This document shows, piece after piece, positions 8,573-16,642 of a stretch of 64,000 nucleotides of DNA; within the stretch, counting starts at the first letter, position 1; every line of letters starts with the position of its first letter. Position numbers and translations under genes: made by a program. The stretch covers positions 1,242,001 to 1,306,000 of the forward strand of contig NZ_JBBOUU010000001.1 in assembly GCF_038006205.1 (NCBI RefSeq). Direction: 5' to 3'. Origin of the DNA: Solibacillus sp. FSL R7-0668 (lineage in GTDB: Bacteria; Bacillota; Bacilli; Bacillales_A; Planococcaceae). Below the pieces are notes generated by a model. It made no database searches. It was not told the origin of the DNA and was given only the letters and a program-made list of their open reading frames with translations.

Positions 8573-10015
8573 ATGAAGAATCAACTATTTACATCAAAAG
8601 AAATTGCAAAAGGATTCTTTGAGTCACGCTTTGACACGGATCACACTTTTGACGTATGTGTAAAAGAAATTACAATCAAAAATCTCCCAACACTCACCGT
8701 TTATATTAGCGGATTAGTAAACGGGGACACCTTGACCAAATTGCTAGCAAATTTGCAATGGGAGTATCCTGAGGAAATTGATGATGAAAACCTCTATTTC
8801 GATGAGCATTTTAATTATCATGGCAAAGAGCCAGTAACCTCCATCGATGATTTTTTACTCGGGGTTTTAAGTGGTCGAGTTGGCTTTATCACATTGAGTG
8901 GCTATGCATTTTTGGCAGAGTTTCGTGAATACCCAGGCAGGAGCCCAGAAGAGCCGGATAATGAAAAAGTAATCCGAGGGTCTCGCGATGGCTTTGCAGA
9001 AAACGTCATTCAAAATGTAGCACTTATTCGACGGCGTATTCGTAGTACAGAGCTACGCTATCAAATGCACCATGTGTCAACATACGGTCAAACCGATGTC
9101 GTCATTGCCTATATGGATGATTTGGTAAATGAGCAGCACTTACAATGGATTATCGAGCGACTTCAACAAATTAAGCATGATGGTCTAACAATGAGTGACA
9201 AATCATTGGAGGAGTGGCTATTTAAGCAAAAATTCCATCCACTCCCATTTGTCCGTTACACTGAAAGACCGGATATCGTTGCGGCTCACTTATTAGAAGG
9301 GCATATTGCGATTATTGTTGATACATCGCCTTCTGTTATGCTCATGCCAGTGACGATGTTCCATTTATTACAGCATGCCGAGGAATATCGTCAAGCACCA
9401 CTAATTGGCTCGATGATGCGCTTATTACGTTTTGGTGCAGTGCTATTAAGTTTTGTGCTATTACCATTTTGGTATTTGCTCGTCACTAATGAGCAAATTA
9501 TACCCGACCAACTAGCGTATATCGGCATTAGTGAAAAAAGTAATGTGCCGCTATTTTTGCAATTGATTATCGCAGACTTCGGGATTGAGTTTTTGCGGAT
9601 TGCCGCCATTCACACCCCGACGCCATTATCGACCGCAATGGGCTTAATTGCCGGGATTATTATAGGGCAAATTGCTATTGATGTAGGCTTATTTTCAAGT
9701 GAAGTGGTGCTCTATACAGCCATTAGTGCAATATTTACCTTTGCCATTCCCAATTACGAATTAAGTATTTCGGTTAAGGTATTCCGATTATTGCTACTTT
9801 CGGCCACAGCACTATTTGGCATCAATGGATTTTTCATTGGGATTTTCGGGATATTTACGTATCTATGCGCATTAAAGCCGATGAAAGTGCCCTATTTATG
9901 GCCGCTTGTTCCATTCTTTCCAAAAGCATTTTTACGAGTATTTATTCGCTTTCCAATGTCAGACGACGCATTACGGCCGTATATCATTGGCGCTAAACAG
10001 CGAAAACGCGCATGA
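8573..10015 (+). CDS. spoVAF: SpoVAF, GerA-type spore membrane protein
   Basis: A 480-residue protein with the GerA-family layout: a soluble N-terminal domain (about 1-285) containing VNGDTLTKLL and VIRGSRDGFAENVIQNVALIRRRI, then about five membrane segments (about 290-440) and a short basic tail. The family includes germinant receptor A subunits. SpoVAF is the member encoded at the end of spoVA and has been reported to work with FigP as an ion channel that speeds germination. It starts 4 nt after sigF and precedes lysA, as in B. subtilis, but spoVAA to spoVAE, which normally separate sigF from spoVAF, are absent. It may therefore be transcribed with the spoIIA operon. The position between sigF and lysA is what favours SpoVAF over a GerAA-type receptor subunit. 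Confidence 0.85.
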   Translation: MKNQLFTSKEIAKGFFESRFDTDHTFDVCVKEITIKNLPTLTVYISGLVNGDTLTKLLANLQWEYPEEIDDENLYFDEHFNYHGKEPVTSIDDFLLGVLSGRVGFITLSGYAFLAEFREYPGRSPEEPDNEKVIRGSRDGFAENVIQNVALIRRRIRSTELRYQMHHVSTYGQTDVVIAYMDDLVNEQHLQWIIERLQQIKHDGLTMSDKSLEEWLFKQKFHPLPFVRYTERPDIVAAHLLEGHIAIIVDTSPSVMLMPVTMFHLLQHAEEYRQAPLIGSMMRLLRFGAVLLSFVLLPFWYLLVTNEQIIPDQLAYIGISEKSNVPLFLQLIIADFGIEFLRIAAIHTPTPLSTAMGLIAGIIIGQIAIDVGLFSSEVVLYTAISAIFTFAIPNYELSISVKVFRLLLLSATALFGINGFFIGIFGIFTYLCALKPMKVPYLWPLVPFFPKAFLRVFIRFPMSDDALRPYIIGAKQRKRA

Positions 10016-10117
10016 AGGCACATTGCATGACACTCTTTCCTATGTTAAAGTTCTCATATAATATTTTGTGACTTTTAAGAATATTAGGGCGACTAATCGT
10101 AGTTAGGAGAGAATGAC

Positions 10118-11437
10118 ATGCATTTTTATGGTACACAACAAATTAACGAACAAGGCCATTTAACAATTGGTGGCGTTGACTCTGTGGAGTTAGCAAAGCA
10201 ATACGGAACACCTTTATTCGTTTATGATACAGCGTTAATTCGAAAACGTGCGCGCGGCTTTATCGATACATTTGAAAAATTAGGTGTAACGGCACAAGTT
10301 GCATATGCTTCTAAAGCATTTGCCTGTGTCGCAGCGTATCAATTAGCAGCACAAGAAAACTTATCGCTTGACGTTGTATCAGGTGGCGAATTATATACTG
10401 CTATAAAAGCAGGGTTTCCAGCAGAACGCATTCACTTCCACGGTAACAATAAATCGATTGCAGAACTTGAGCTGGCATTCGATACGAAAATTGGTTGTAT
10501 CGTAGTAGATAACTTTTATGAAATCGCTGTTTTAAAAGAAATCGCACAAAGCAAAAATCAAAAAATGAACGTATTATTACGTGTAACACCTGGTGTTGAA
10601 GCACATACACATGATTTTATTACAACGGGTCAAGCTGATTCAAAATTTGGCTTTGATTTAAATAATGGTCAAGCAGATGAAGCATTCCAACAAGTAGTGA
10701 ATGATGAGTTCATCCAACTACTAGGCTTACATTGCCATATCGGTTCGCAAATTTTTGAAACAGAAGGCTTTAGCTTAGCTGCAGGTAAGGTTATGCAAAA
10801 AATGGGTGCTTGGAAAGAGGCGTATGGCTTTGAAGCACCCGTATTAAACTTAGGTGGCGGCTTTGGTATTCGTTATACAGCAGAAGACAAGCCGCTTGAA
10901 CCTCATGAGTATGTAGCGGATATGATTAAAACCGTACAAGCAGAAAGTGTAAAGCTAGGCTTAACAATGCCTGAAATTTGGATTGAGCCAGGTCGTTCTT
11001 TAGTTGGAGACGCTGGTACATCCCTTTATACAATTGGCTCTCAAAAAACAGTACCTGGCGTGCGCGAGTATATCGCGGTTGATGGTGGGATGAGTGACAA
11101 TATTCGCCCAGCATTATACGATGCAAAATATGAGGCTGTTATTGCAAACAAAGCGAACAACGCAAAAACAAGTACATATACTGTAGCAGGGAAGCTTTGT
11201 GAATCTGGTGATAAATTAATCATCGATGCGGCCTTACAAAAGGCAGAAACAGGTGATATTTTAGCGATGTTCTGTACGGGGGCATACGGCTATTCAATGG
11301 CATCAAATTACAACCGTGTCCCACGTCCAGCAGTTGTGTTTGTAGAAAATGGGGAGCATCAATTAGCAATTCAACGTGAAAGTTATGAAGATTTAGTTGT
11401 AAATGATCTGCCGTTAACATTGAAAAAGGGTGAGTAA
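10118..11437 (+). CDS. lysA: Diaminopimelate decarboxylase
   Basis: Converts meso-diaminopimelate to L-lysine, the last step of lysine synthesis. A 439-residue PLP-dependent fold-III decarboxylase. The PLP lysine is K66 in VAYASKAFAC. Also visible are HCHIGSQ, the phosphate-binding LNLGGGFGI, IEPGRSLVGD, and the active-site CTGAYGYSMASNYN. AGGAGAG precedes ATG 10118. A perfect TATAAT lies at 10057-10062, but the -35 is weak. No lysine riboswitch is visible upstream. The downstream miniprotein starts 3 nt after its stop and is probably co-transcribed. Confidence 0.95.
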   Translation: MHFYGTQQINEQGHLTIGGVDSVELAKQYGTPLFVYDTALIRKRARGFIDTFEKLGVTAQVAYASKAFACVAAYQLAAQENLSLDVVSGGELYTAIKAGFPAERIHFHGNNKSIAELELAFDTKIGCIVVDNFYEIAVLKEIAQSKNQKMNVLLRVTPGVEAHTHDFITTGQADSKFGFDLNNGQADEAFQQVVNDEFIQLLGLHCHIGSQIFETEGFSLAAGKVMQKMGAWKEAYGFEAPVLNLGGGFGIRYTAEDKPLEPHEYVADMIKTVQAESVKLGLTMPEIWIEPGRSLVGDAGTSLYTIGSQKTVPGVREYIAVDGGMSDNIRPALYDAKYEAVIANKANNAKTSTYTVAGKLCESGDKLIIDAALQKAETGDILAMFCTGAYGYSMASNYNRVPRPAVVFVENGEHQLAIQRESYEDLVVNDLPLTLKKGE

Positions 11438-11440
11438 TCG

Positions 11441-11554
11441 TTGAAACTGTCAAAGCAGGGAAAATGGGGATTAGGGCTATTAGCGGGCATTATCTTTTGG
11501 GCGCTACTCTTCATATATGTCATTAGTCCACTAGTAAATAAACTATCAAATTAG
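11441..11554 (+). CDS. 37-residue single-span membrane miniprotein
   Basis: A short frame opens with TTG 11441, 3 nt after the lysA stop, behind AAAGGGTGAG. It encodes a basic start (MKLSKQGKWG), one hydrophobic helix (LGLLAGIIFWALLFIYVI, about residues 10-28) and a short polar tail. The basic-inside/hydrophobic/short-tail layout and the spaced ribosome binding site are typical of real bacterial small membrane proteins. I do not recognise the family and no function is proposed. A comparative search of regions downstream of lysA in related genomes would test it. Confidence 0.6.
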   Translation: MKLSKQGKWGLGLLAGIIFWALLFIYVISPLVNKLSN

Positions 11555-11653
11555 GAAAGTATCACTTACATTGTAACGTTGGAAAATTGTGTTATTGCAA
11601 TTCTCATCATCTTTTGATAGGATTTGCAATGGTAGAATTGAGGGAATGTGAAA

Positions 11654-12016
11654 ATGTTAGTTCGGTATAAAAAATCATTAGAAAAGATTGCAATGGGATT
11701 AATTTCATTAATGCCGCAAGAAAAAGATATCAAACGCTTAATGGAAACCATTCAACAATATGATCAAAATGAAAATTGGACGTTGTATTTGTGGAAAAAG
11801 GATGAGGAATATGTAGGAACAGTTGGCATTGTGGAAGAAAACGATGTCGCAACATTGCAACATATTACGGTAATTCCTTCTTATCGAGGCGAAGGTGTAG
11901 CGATGGAAATGCTGCAAGAGCTTAAGGACATGGGCTATAACAAAATTGTCGCCAATGATGAGACACATTCATTTGTTCAAAAGTGTATACCAATATTAAA
12001 TAACGAAGCGGATTGA
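11654..12016 (+). CDS. ribT: GNAT acetyltransferase RibT
   Basis: A 120-residue N-acetyltransferase whose start (MLVRYKKSLEKIAMGLISLM) closely resembles RibT from the B. subtilis riboflavin operon. The acetyl-CoA loop appears as VIPSYRGEGVAMEMLQEL (about 78-95). ATG 11654 is chosen over the upstream GTG 11648 because it aligns with RibT and sits 9 nt after GAGGG. In B. subtilis ribT ends ribGBAHT and lies between lysA/ppiB and ypuF-scpAB; here it stays in that place but the biosynthetic rib genes are gone. Its substrate is not evident from the sequence. Confidence 0.8.
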   Translation: MLVRYKKSLEKIAMGLISLMPQEKDIKRLMETIQQYDQNENWTLYLWKKDEEYVGTVGIVEENDVATLQHITVIPSYRGEGVAMEMLQELKDMGYNKIVANDETHSFVQKCIPILNNEAD

Positions 12017-12033
12017 TAACTTAGCTTCAGCAT

Positions 12034-12073
12034 AAAAAGATGAAATGGTTGTTGCACCATTTCATCTTTTTTT
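12034..12073. terminator. Bidirectional terminator between ribT and the DUF309 gene
   Basis: A perfect 15-bp stem (AAAAAGATGAAATGG and its complement) with an 8-nt loop has T runs in both directions, serving the converging ribT and DUF309 genes. Confidence 0.88.
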
Positions 12074-12080
12074 GTGCTAA

Positions 12081-12596
12081 TCAGGCGTTTTCCTTATTGA
12101 CCTTTATTTTTTTATTCGCTTCACGCAGAGCAATAATATCCGAACGGTCACGTAGCATATGCTTATTCAGTAGAAAGTGGGAATCAAGTAAAGGTGTTGC
12201 TGCGATTTTTTCTTGCACGACCACTTGAAGCTTAGGATGGGTAATCGGAATTTTTAGTCGTGTGAAAGTTTCTTTCGCCTCGATTTTCTTTAGATGTCTC
12301 TGCATATCTACCAGCAATTGCTCAAGGTCGATATAGTCAAAATAACATGAATTTTTGTTGTGCTTAAAATTATGGAGCGCTTTTTGCATAATTCGTGCGG
12401 CACCATTGAAATTTTCGCGACGCCAATGATACATACCTGTAGCAAGCTGGACATAGCCTACAAGTGAGTGAAGTTTTTCACCAGGAGCGACCTCCTTCCA
12501 ATATTCTTCTAATACTTCATGGCATTCAAAATAGTCCTCATTGCCGTTAAAATAAGCGCAATAATCGATAAATAGTGGGTGAAACAAAGGATGCAT
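12081..12596 (-). CDS. DUF309 family protein (YpuF-like)
   Basis: A 171-residue helical protein carrying the DUF309 motif FHPLFIDYCAYFNG followed by DYFECHEVLEEYWKE (about residues 5-35). A gene of this family (ypuF) occupies the same place before scpA in B. subtilis. The start is ATG 12596 because AAAGGAG lies 6 nt upstream of it on the minus strand; a longer frame starting at 12683 lacks one. Here the gene points away from scpA, unlike a simple operon. Function unknown. Confidence 0.8.
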   Translation of the reverse strand: MHPLFHPLFIDYCAYFNGNEDYFECHEVLEEYWKEVAPGEKLHSLVGYVQLATGMYHWRRENFNGAARIMQKALHNFKHNKNSCYFDYIDLEQLLVDMQRHLKKIEAKETFTRLKIPITHPKLQVVVQEKIAATPLLDSHFLLNKHMLRDRSDIIALREANKKIKVNKENA

Positions 12597-12764
12597 TGTA
12601 AACTCCTTTCGAATATACTTAATGATGGGTTCAAACAAATGATACCAATGCGTGTTGTAAGTTTTAGTATAACATGTACCCAATCATTATCATTTATGGT
12701 TTTACGATATTCACATGCTTAATGATGCAATTGCCCGGAATATTAAAAGATAGGTGACTTAAAT

Positions 12765-13547
12765 ATGTCTTATGAAGTAAAGCTAGAGGTATTTAGTGGA
12801 CCGCTGGATTTATTGTTACATTTAATTAATCGCTTGGAAATTGATATTTATGATATCCCAATGGCCGAGCTGACGGAACAATATATTGACCATATCCATG
12901 CTATGCAAACGCTGGAGCTAAACGAAGCAAGCGAATACTTAGTCATGGCGGCCACATTACTTGCGATTAAAAGCCGCATGCTCATTCCGATAAACGAAGG
13001 CGAAATCGATGTGGAGGAATTTGAAGTAGATGAAGTCGATCCCCGTGAGGAATTAGTAGCACGCTTAATTGAATACAAAAAATACAAGGAAGCCGCTGTT
13101 CAATTACAAGAGCTTGAAAGCGAACGAGGGCAAGTATTTACAAAGGCTCCTGCTGATTTGTCGGAGTATATGCCGAAAGAACAACTGACATTATTCGATA
13201 CAAATGTCAATGTGTATGATATGTTAAGCGCATTTCAAAAATTAATGCGTCGCAAGCAGTTGAAAAAACCACTATCAACAAGCATCGCGCGTCAAGAAAT
13301 TTCAGTAAAGGAACAAATGCATACGGTCGTCAATATTTTAAAGCATTCCGGTGGGAAAATGATGTTTTCACAGTTATTCGAATCCGATGACAAACCGATG
13401 CTTGTCCTGACATTCCTAACATTGTTGGAGCTGATGAAGCGCCAAGTTGTCTTCGTGGTACAAGAAAAAAACTTTGATGACTTATCGCTATTGCTGAAGA
13501 AGGAGGAAATTGACGATGAATTCGAACAAGTTATTGAGCCGAATTGA
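12765..13547 (+). CDS. scpA: Segregation and condensation protein A
   Basis: The kleisin subunit of the Smc-ScpAB condensin, bridging Smc heads to organise the chromosome. A 260-residue protein with an N-terminal kleisin domain (VKLEVFSGPLDLLLHLI) that binds the Smc neck, an acidic middle and a C-terminal winged helix (about 180-250) that binds the Smc cap. The gene order scpA-scpB is conserved. Its 3' end overlaps scpB, indicating translational coupling. Confidence 0.95.
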   Translation: MSYEVKLEVFSGPLDLLLHLINRLEIDIYDIPMAELTEQYIDHIHAMQTLELNEASEYLVMAATLLAIKSRMLIPINEGEIDVEEFEVDEVDPREELVARLIEYKKYKEAAVQLQELESERGQVFTKAPADLSEYMPKEQLTLFDTNVNVYDMLSAFQKLMRRKQLKKPLSTSIARQEISVKEQMHTVVNILKHSGGKMMFSQLFESDDKPMLVLTFLTLLELMKRQVVFVVQEKNFDDLSLLLKKEEIDDEFEQVIEPN

Positions 13548-14103
13548 GGCGTTATTATTCGTAGCTGGCGATGAAGGAATGACAGCAAAACAGCTTGCCC
13601 AATATATAGAAGTAGAAGTAATGGATATTGAGGCAGGGCTAAGTGAGCTACAATCACAGTATGAGGAGGAGGCTTCACGTGGCATCACATTAAAAGAGCT
13701 GGCGGGGATGTATCAATTAACAACAAAGCCCGATGTCGCCAATACATTGAAAAAATTAATTGAAAATCCAACGAACCAAGTATTAACGGCCGCTTCCTTA
13801 GAAGTACTTGCCATCATTGCGTACAAGCAGCCGATTACTCGTGCAGAGATAGAGGATATACGTGGGGTAAAAAGTGAGCGACCTATTGCAACCCTCGTCT
13901 CGCGTGCATTAGCTCAAGAGGTAGGACGAGCAGAAGGAACCGGCCGTGCTATTTTATATGGGACAACGAAGGAATTTCTAAATTATTTTGGCTTAAAAAA
14001 TATTCAAGAGCTTCCACCCTTGCCAGAGGATGTGGATGCAGAAGAGGAACAACCGACGGATTTATTTTTATCGAAATTCCAGGAAACATTTAATCAAAAT
14101 TAA
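13516..14103 (+). CDS. scpB: Segregation and condensation protein B
   Basis: The kite subunit of Smc-ScpAB: a homodimer of two winged-helix domains that binds the middle of ScpA. 195 residues, with RIEALLFVAGDEGMTAKQLA at the start and LEVLAIIAYKQPITRAEIE in the second winged helix. ATG 13516 is preferred over TTG 13510 because AAGGAGG at 13500-13506 is 9 nt upstream. It overlaps scpA by 32 nt. Confidence 0.95.
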   Translation: MNSNKLLSRIEALLFVAGDEGMTAKQLAQYIEVEVMDIEAGLSELQSQYEEEASRGITLKELAGMYQLTTKPDVANTLKKLIENPTNQVLTAASLEVLAIIAYKQPITRAEIEDIRGVKSERPIATLVSRALAQEVGRAEGTGRAILYGTTKEFLNYFGLKNIQELPPLPEDVDAEEEQPTDLFLSKFQETFNQN

Positions 14104-14115
14104 AGGAGTGGCCCG

Positions 14116-15096
14116 TTGAAGAAATGGATTGTAAGTTTAGTTGTGATGCTGTTCTTTGGTTTTCATTCTATTCAAGTAAATGCTGCCTCAGCAAGCTATG
14201 TCGTGATTGATGCTGAAAATGGTCGTACATTGGTAGGACAAAATGAACACGAGCGCTTACCAATCGCGAGCTTAACAAAAATTTGGACGGCTTTAATTGT
14301 GCTAGAACAAAGTGAACTAACAGATTTAGTGTATGTCTCCAATCGTGCAGCTTTAGTAGAAGGTTCTTCCATTTATCTAGAACAAGGACAAACCTATACA
14401 ATTGACTATTTAGTGCATGGTTTAATGATGCAATCAGGCAATGACGCAGCGACCGCATTGGCCGAGCATGTAGGGGGCTCTGTAGAAGGTTTTGTTCGTT
14501 TAATGAATGAAAAAGCACAAGCCTATCAATTGAACAACACTTATTTCACCAATCCAACGGGCTTACATGATGAAAAGCATTTATCATCTGCCTATGATAC
14601 AGCGAAAATGCTACAAATCGCGATGCAAAATGAAAAATTTCAAAAAATCGCTTCAACAAAAGTTTTTTCACAAGGTATGACTTGGAAAAACAAGCATCGC
14701 TTACTGCATGAAGATGTAGGGGCTATCGCTGGAAAAACAGGTTATACAAAGGTAGCAAGTCGCACACTTGCTACTTTTTTTAAACGGGAACAAAAATCAT
14801 TCGTAGTCGTTACATTGAATGAAGGAAATGATTGGTTTATTCATAAGGAATTGGCAAATTATATTGATGCGAATTTTTCGAATGAAGTAATTGTAAAAAG
14901 AGGAATATACAAAACAAATGGCCTAACTGTTGAAGTAAAAGAGCCAATCGAAATGCTGATGCGAAAAGGCGAAAAGTCGGAGCTACAGCATATCTTATAT
15001 GTCTCTAGGCATCCGAAATCCACTCGGGCTGCGTGGCGCGTATTGGATGGTAAGCAAGTTGTCGCTTCCAAACTTGTACAAATTAAGTCTCGTTAA
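14116..15096 (+). CDS. D-alanyl-D-alanine carboxypeptidase (S11 family)
   Basis: A secreted or membrane-bound serine peptidase that trims the terminal D-Ala of peptidoglycan stem peptides. 326 residues: a signal peptide (MKKWIVSLVVMLFFGFHSIQ, cleavage near VNA-AS), then all three penicillin-binding motifs, S52-x-x-K55 (ASLTK), SGN 107-109 and KTG 207-209. A short C-terminal beta domain follows (about 245-320). The start is TTG 14116 behind AAGGAGTGG. In B. subtilis dacB (382 residues, spore cortex) lies at this position with spmA and spmB; this protein is shorter and spmAB are absent, so it may be a dacB replacement or a general carboxypeptidase. Confidence 0.88.
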   Translation: MKKWIVSLVVMLFFGFHSIQVNAASASYVVIDAENGRTLVGQNEHERLPIASLTKIWTALIVLEQSELTDLVYVSNRAALVEGSSIYLEQGQTYTIDYLVHGLMMQSGNDAATALAEHVGGSVEGFVRLMNEKAQAYQLNNTYFTNPTGLHDEKHLSSAYDTAKMLQIAMQNEKFQKIASTKVFSQGMTWKNKHRLLHEDVGAIAGKTGYTKVASRTLATFFKREQKSFVVVTLNEGNDWFIHKELANYIDANFSNEVIVKRGIYKTNGLTVEVKEPIEMLMRKGEKSELQHILYVSRHPKSTRAAWRVLDGKQVVASKLVQIKSR

Positions 15097-15245
15097 GCGG
15101 CACAGAGGATAGCAATGAACCTAGATAAAGCATATTCTCTTTTCTAATATAACGAAGTATGACATAATCAAAAACGTAAAAACTGTGAATGCGTACGCTG
15201 AGAAGCTTGCGTTATTTGCGAATTATCAATCAATGAGGTGAACTT

Positions 15246-15989
15246 ATGGAACGATTACAGAAAGTGATTGCATACGCAGGTGTTGCATCACGACGTAAAG
15301 CAGAGCAATTAATCGTAGAAGGTAAAGTAAAGGTCAATGGAAAAGTGATTAAAGAACTTGGAACAAAAGTTTCTAATTCAGATGAAATTGAAGTTGAGGG
15401 CGTGAAATTAGAAAAAGAAGATAAAGTTTACTTCTTATTATATAAACCACGTGGCTATATCTCAGCTGTTACGGACGACAAAGGACGCAAAACCGTAACG
15501 GATATTTTTAAAAAGCACGTACATCAACGTATTTTCCCAGTAGGACGTTTAGACTATGATACAACAGGTTTACTATTATTAACGAATGATGGGGAATTTT
15601 CAAACTTAATGACCCATCCAAAATTCAAAATCGACAAAACGTATATCGCACGTGTAAAGGGCGTACCAACAAAGCAAGGTTTAATGAAGCTACAAGGTGG
15701 TATAAAGCTAGAAGATGGTAAAACAGCACCAGCGAAAGTAAGTATGACAAGTTTCGATGAAAAAGCAGGCAAAGCCATTTGTGAAATTACCATTCATGAA
15801 GGTCGTAACCGTCAAGTACGTCGTATGTTTGAAGCGATTGGTACACCTGTCGTGAAATTAAAACGTGAACGCTTTGCTTTCCTTGATTTAACAGGTCTTT
15901 CACCAGGTGAATACCGTCAGTTAACGAAGCACGAAGTTAAATTATTACGTGTATTAGCGGAAACAGGTAAAATTGATTCCAATAGATAG
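15246..15989 (+). CDS. rluB: 23S rRNA pseudouridine synthase RluB
   Basis: Converts a specific uridine in the 23S rRNA peptidyl-transferase region to pseudouridine. 247 residues with an N-terminal S4 RNA-binding domain (1-60, RLQKVIAYAGVASRRKAEQL) and an RsuA-type catalytic domain with aspartate D103 in GRLDYDTTGLLLLTNDG. HEGRNRQVRRMFEAIG is the usual second motif. It sits just upstream of resA as in B. subtilis (ypuL). Confidence 0.92.
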   Translation: MERLQKVIAYAGVASRRKAEQLIVEGKVKVNGKVIKELGTKVSNSDEIEVEGVKLEKEDKVYFLLYKPRGYISAVTDDKGRKTVTDIFKKHVHQRIFPVGRLDYDTTGLLLLTNDGEFSNLMTHPKFKIDKTYIARVKGVPTKQGLMKLQGGIKLEDGKTAPAKVSMTSFDEKAGKAICEITIHEGRNRQVRRMFEAIGTPVVKLKRERFAFLDLTGLSPGEYRQLTKHEVKLLRVLAETGKIDSNR

Positions 15990-16095
15990 ATAGTGGAAAC
16001 GTTCATAAAGGATTCAAAATAAAGCAATTTCTATTTTGTAATTATTTGCTATAATAGGCAACAGAAGTTGTGAAAAGGAAGGAGGTTTTCCTGTT

Positions 16096-16629
16096 TTGGA
16101 ACAAAAGAAAAAACGTTCGATTATGCGCGGTGTGATTCTTGTCATTTTAGCGATCGCCATTGGATATACTGTATACGCCGCCATAACGAAAGATAAAATA
16201 GAAATCATTGCTGCTGGTGCAGAGGCGCCAGATTTTGAAGTAATCGATTTAAATGGTGAAAAACATCGCCTTAAAGATTATAAAGGACAAGGTGTTTTGT
16301 TAAATTTCTGGGGTACATGGTGTGCGCCTTGTGAACGAGAATTCCCCGCAATGGAACGTCAATACGAACCCTTTAAAGAGCAGGGCGTTCAAATTATTGC
16401 TGTCAATTTTGCGCAATCCGAATTTGAAGTAGAAAAATATGTGACGAATATGGGCATGACTTTCCCCGTCGCAATCGATAAAACAAAAAGTGTATTCACA
16501 GCCTATAATATCGGGCCACTGCCAACTTCGATTTTTATTAAGCCAGATGGTACGATTGATCGTATAATAACAGGTGAAATGAGCGAGGTAGAAATCATTC
16601 AATATTTAGAATCGATAAAGCCAGAATAG
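16096..16629 (+). CDS. resA: Thiol-disulfide oxidoreductase ResA
   Basis: A membrane-anchored extracytoplasmic thioredoxin that reduces the CXXCH cysteines of apocytochrome c before haem attachment. 177 residues: an N-terminal anchor (about 10-29), then a thioredoxin fold with W75-C76-A-P-C79 and a cis-proline loop (GPLPTSIFI). The start is TTG 16096, about 10 nt after AAGGAGG. It leads the resABC cluster; a TATAAT at 16050-16055 is a possible -10. Confidence 0.94.
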   Translation: MEQKKKRSIMRGVILVILAIAIGYTVYAAITKDKIEIIAAGAEAPDFEVIDLNGEKHRLKDYKGQGVLLNFWGTWCAPCEREFPAMERQYEPFKEQGVQIIAVNFAQSEFEVEKYVTNMGMTFPVAIDKTKSVFTAYNIGPLPTSIFIKPDGTIDRIITGEMSEVEIIQYLESIKPE

Positions 16630-16642
16630 GAGTTTTTACGCA

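Noticed and set aside
10016-10117. Lysine riboswitch before lysA
   Set aside because: The gap is too short (102 nt) and lacks L-box elements.
12597-12683. Longer start of the DUF309 gene
   Set aside because: No ribosome binding site and no family similarity in the extra 29 residues; ATG 12596 has AAAGGAG.
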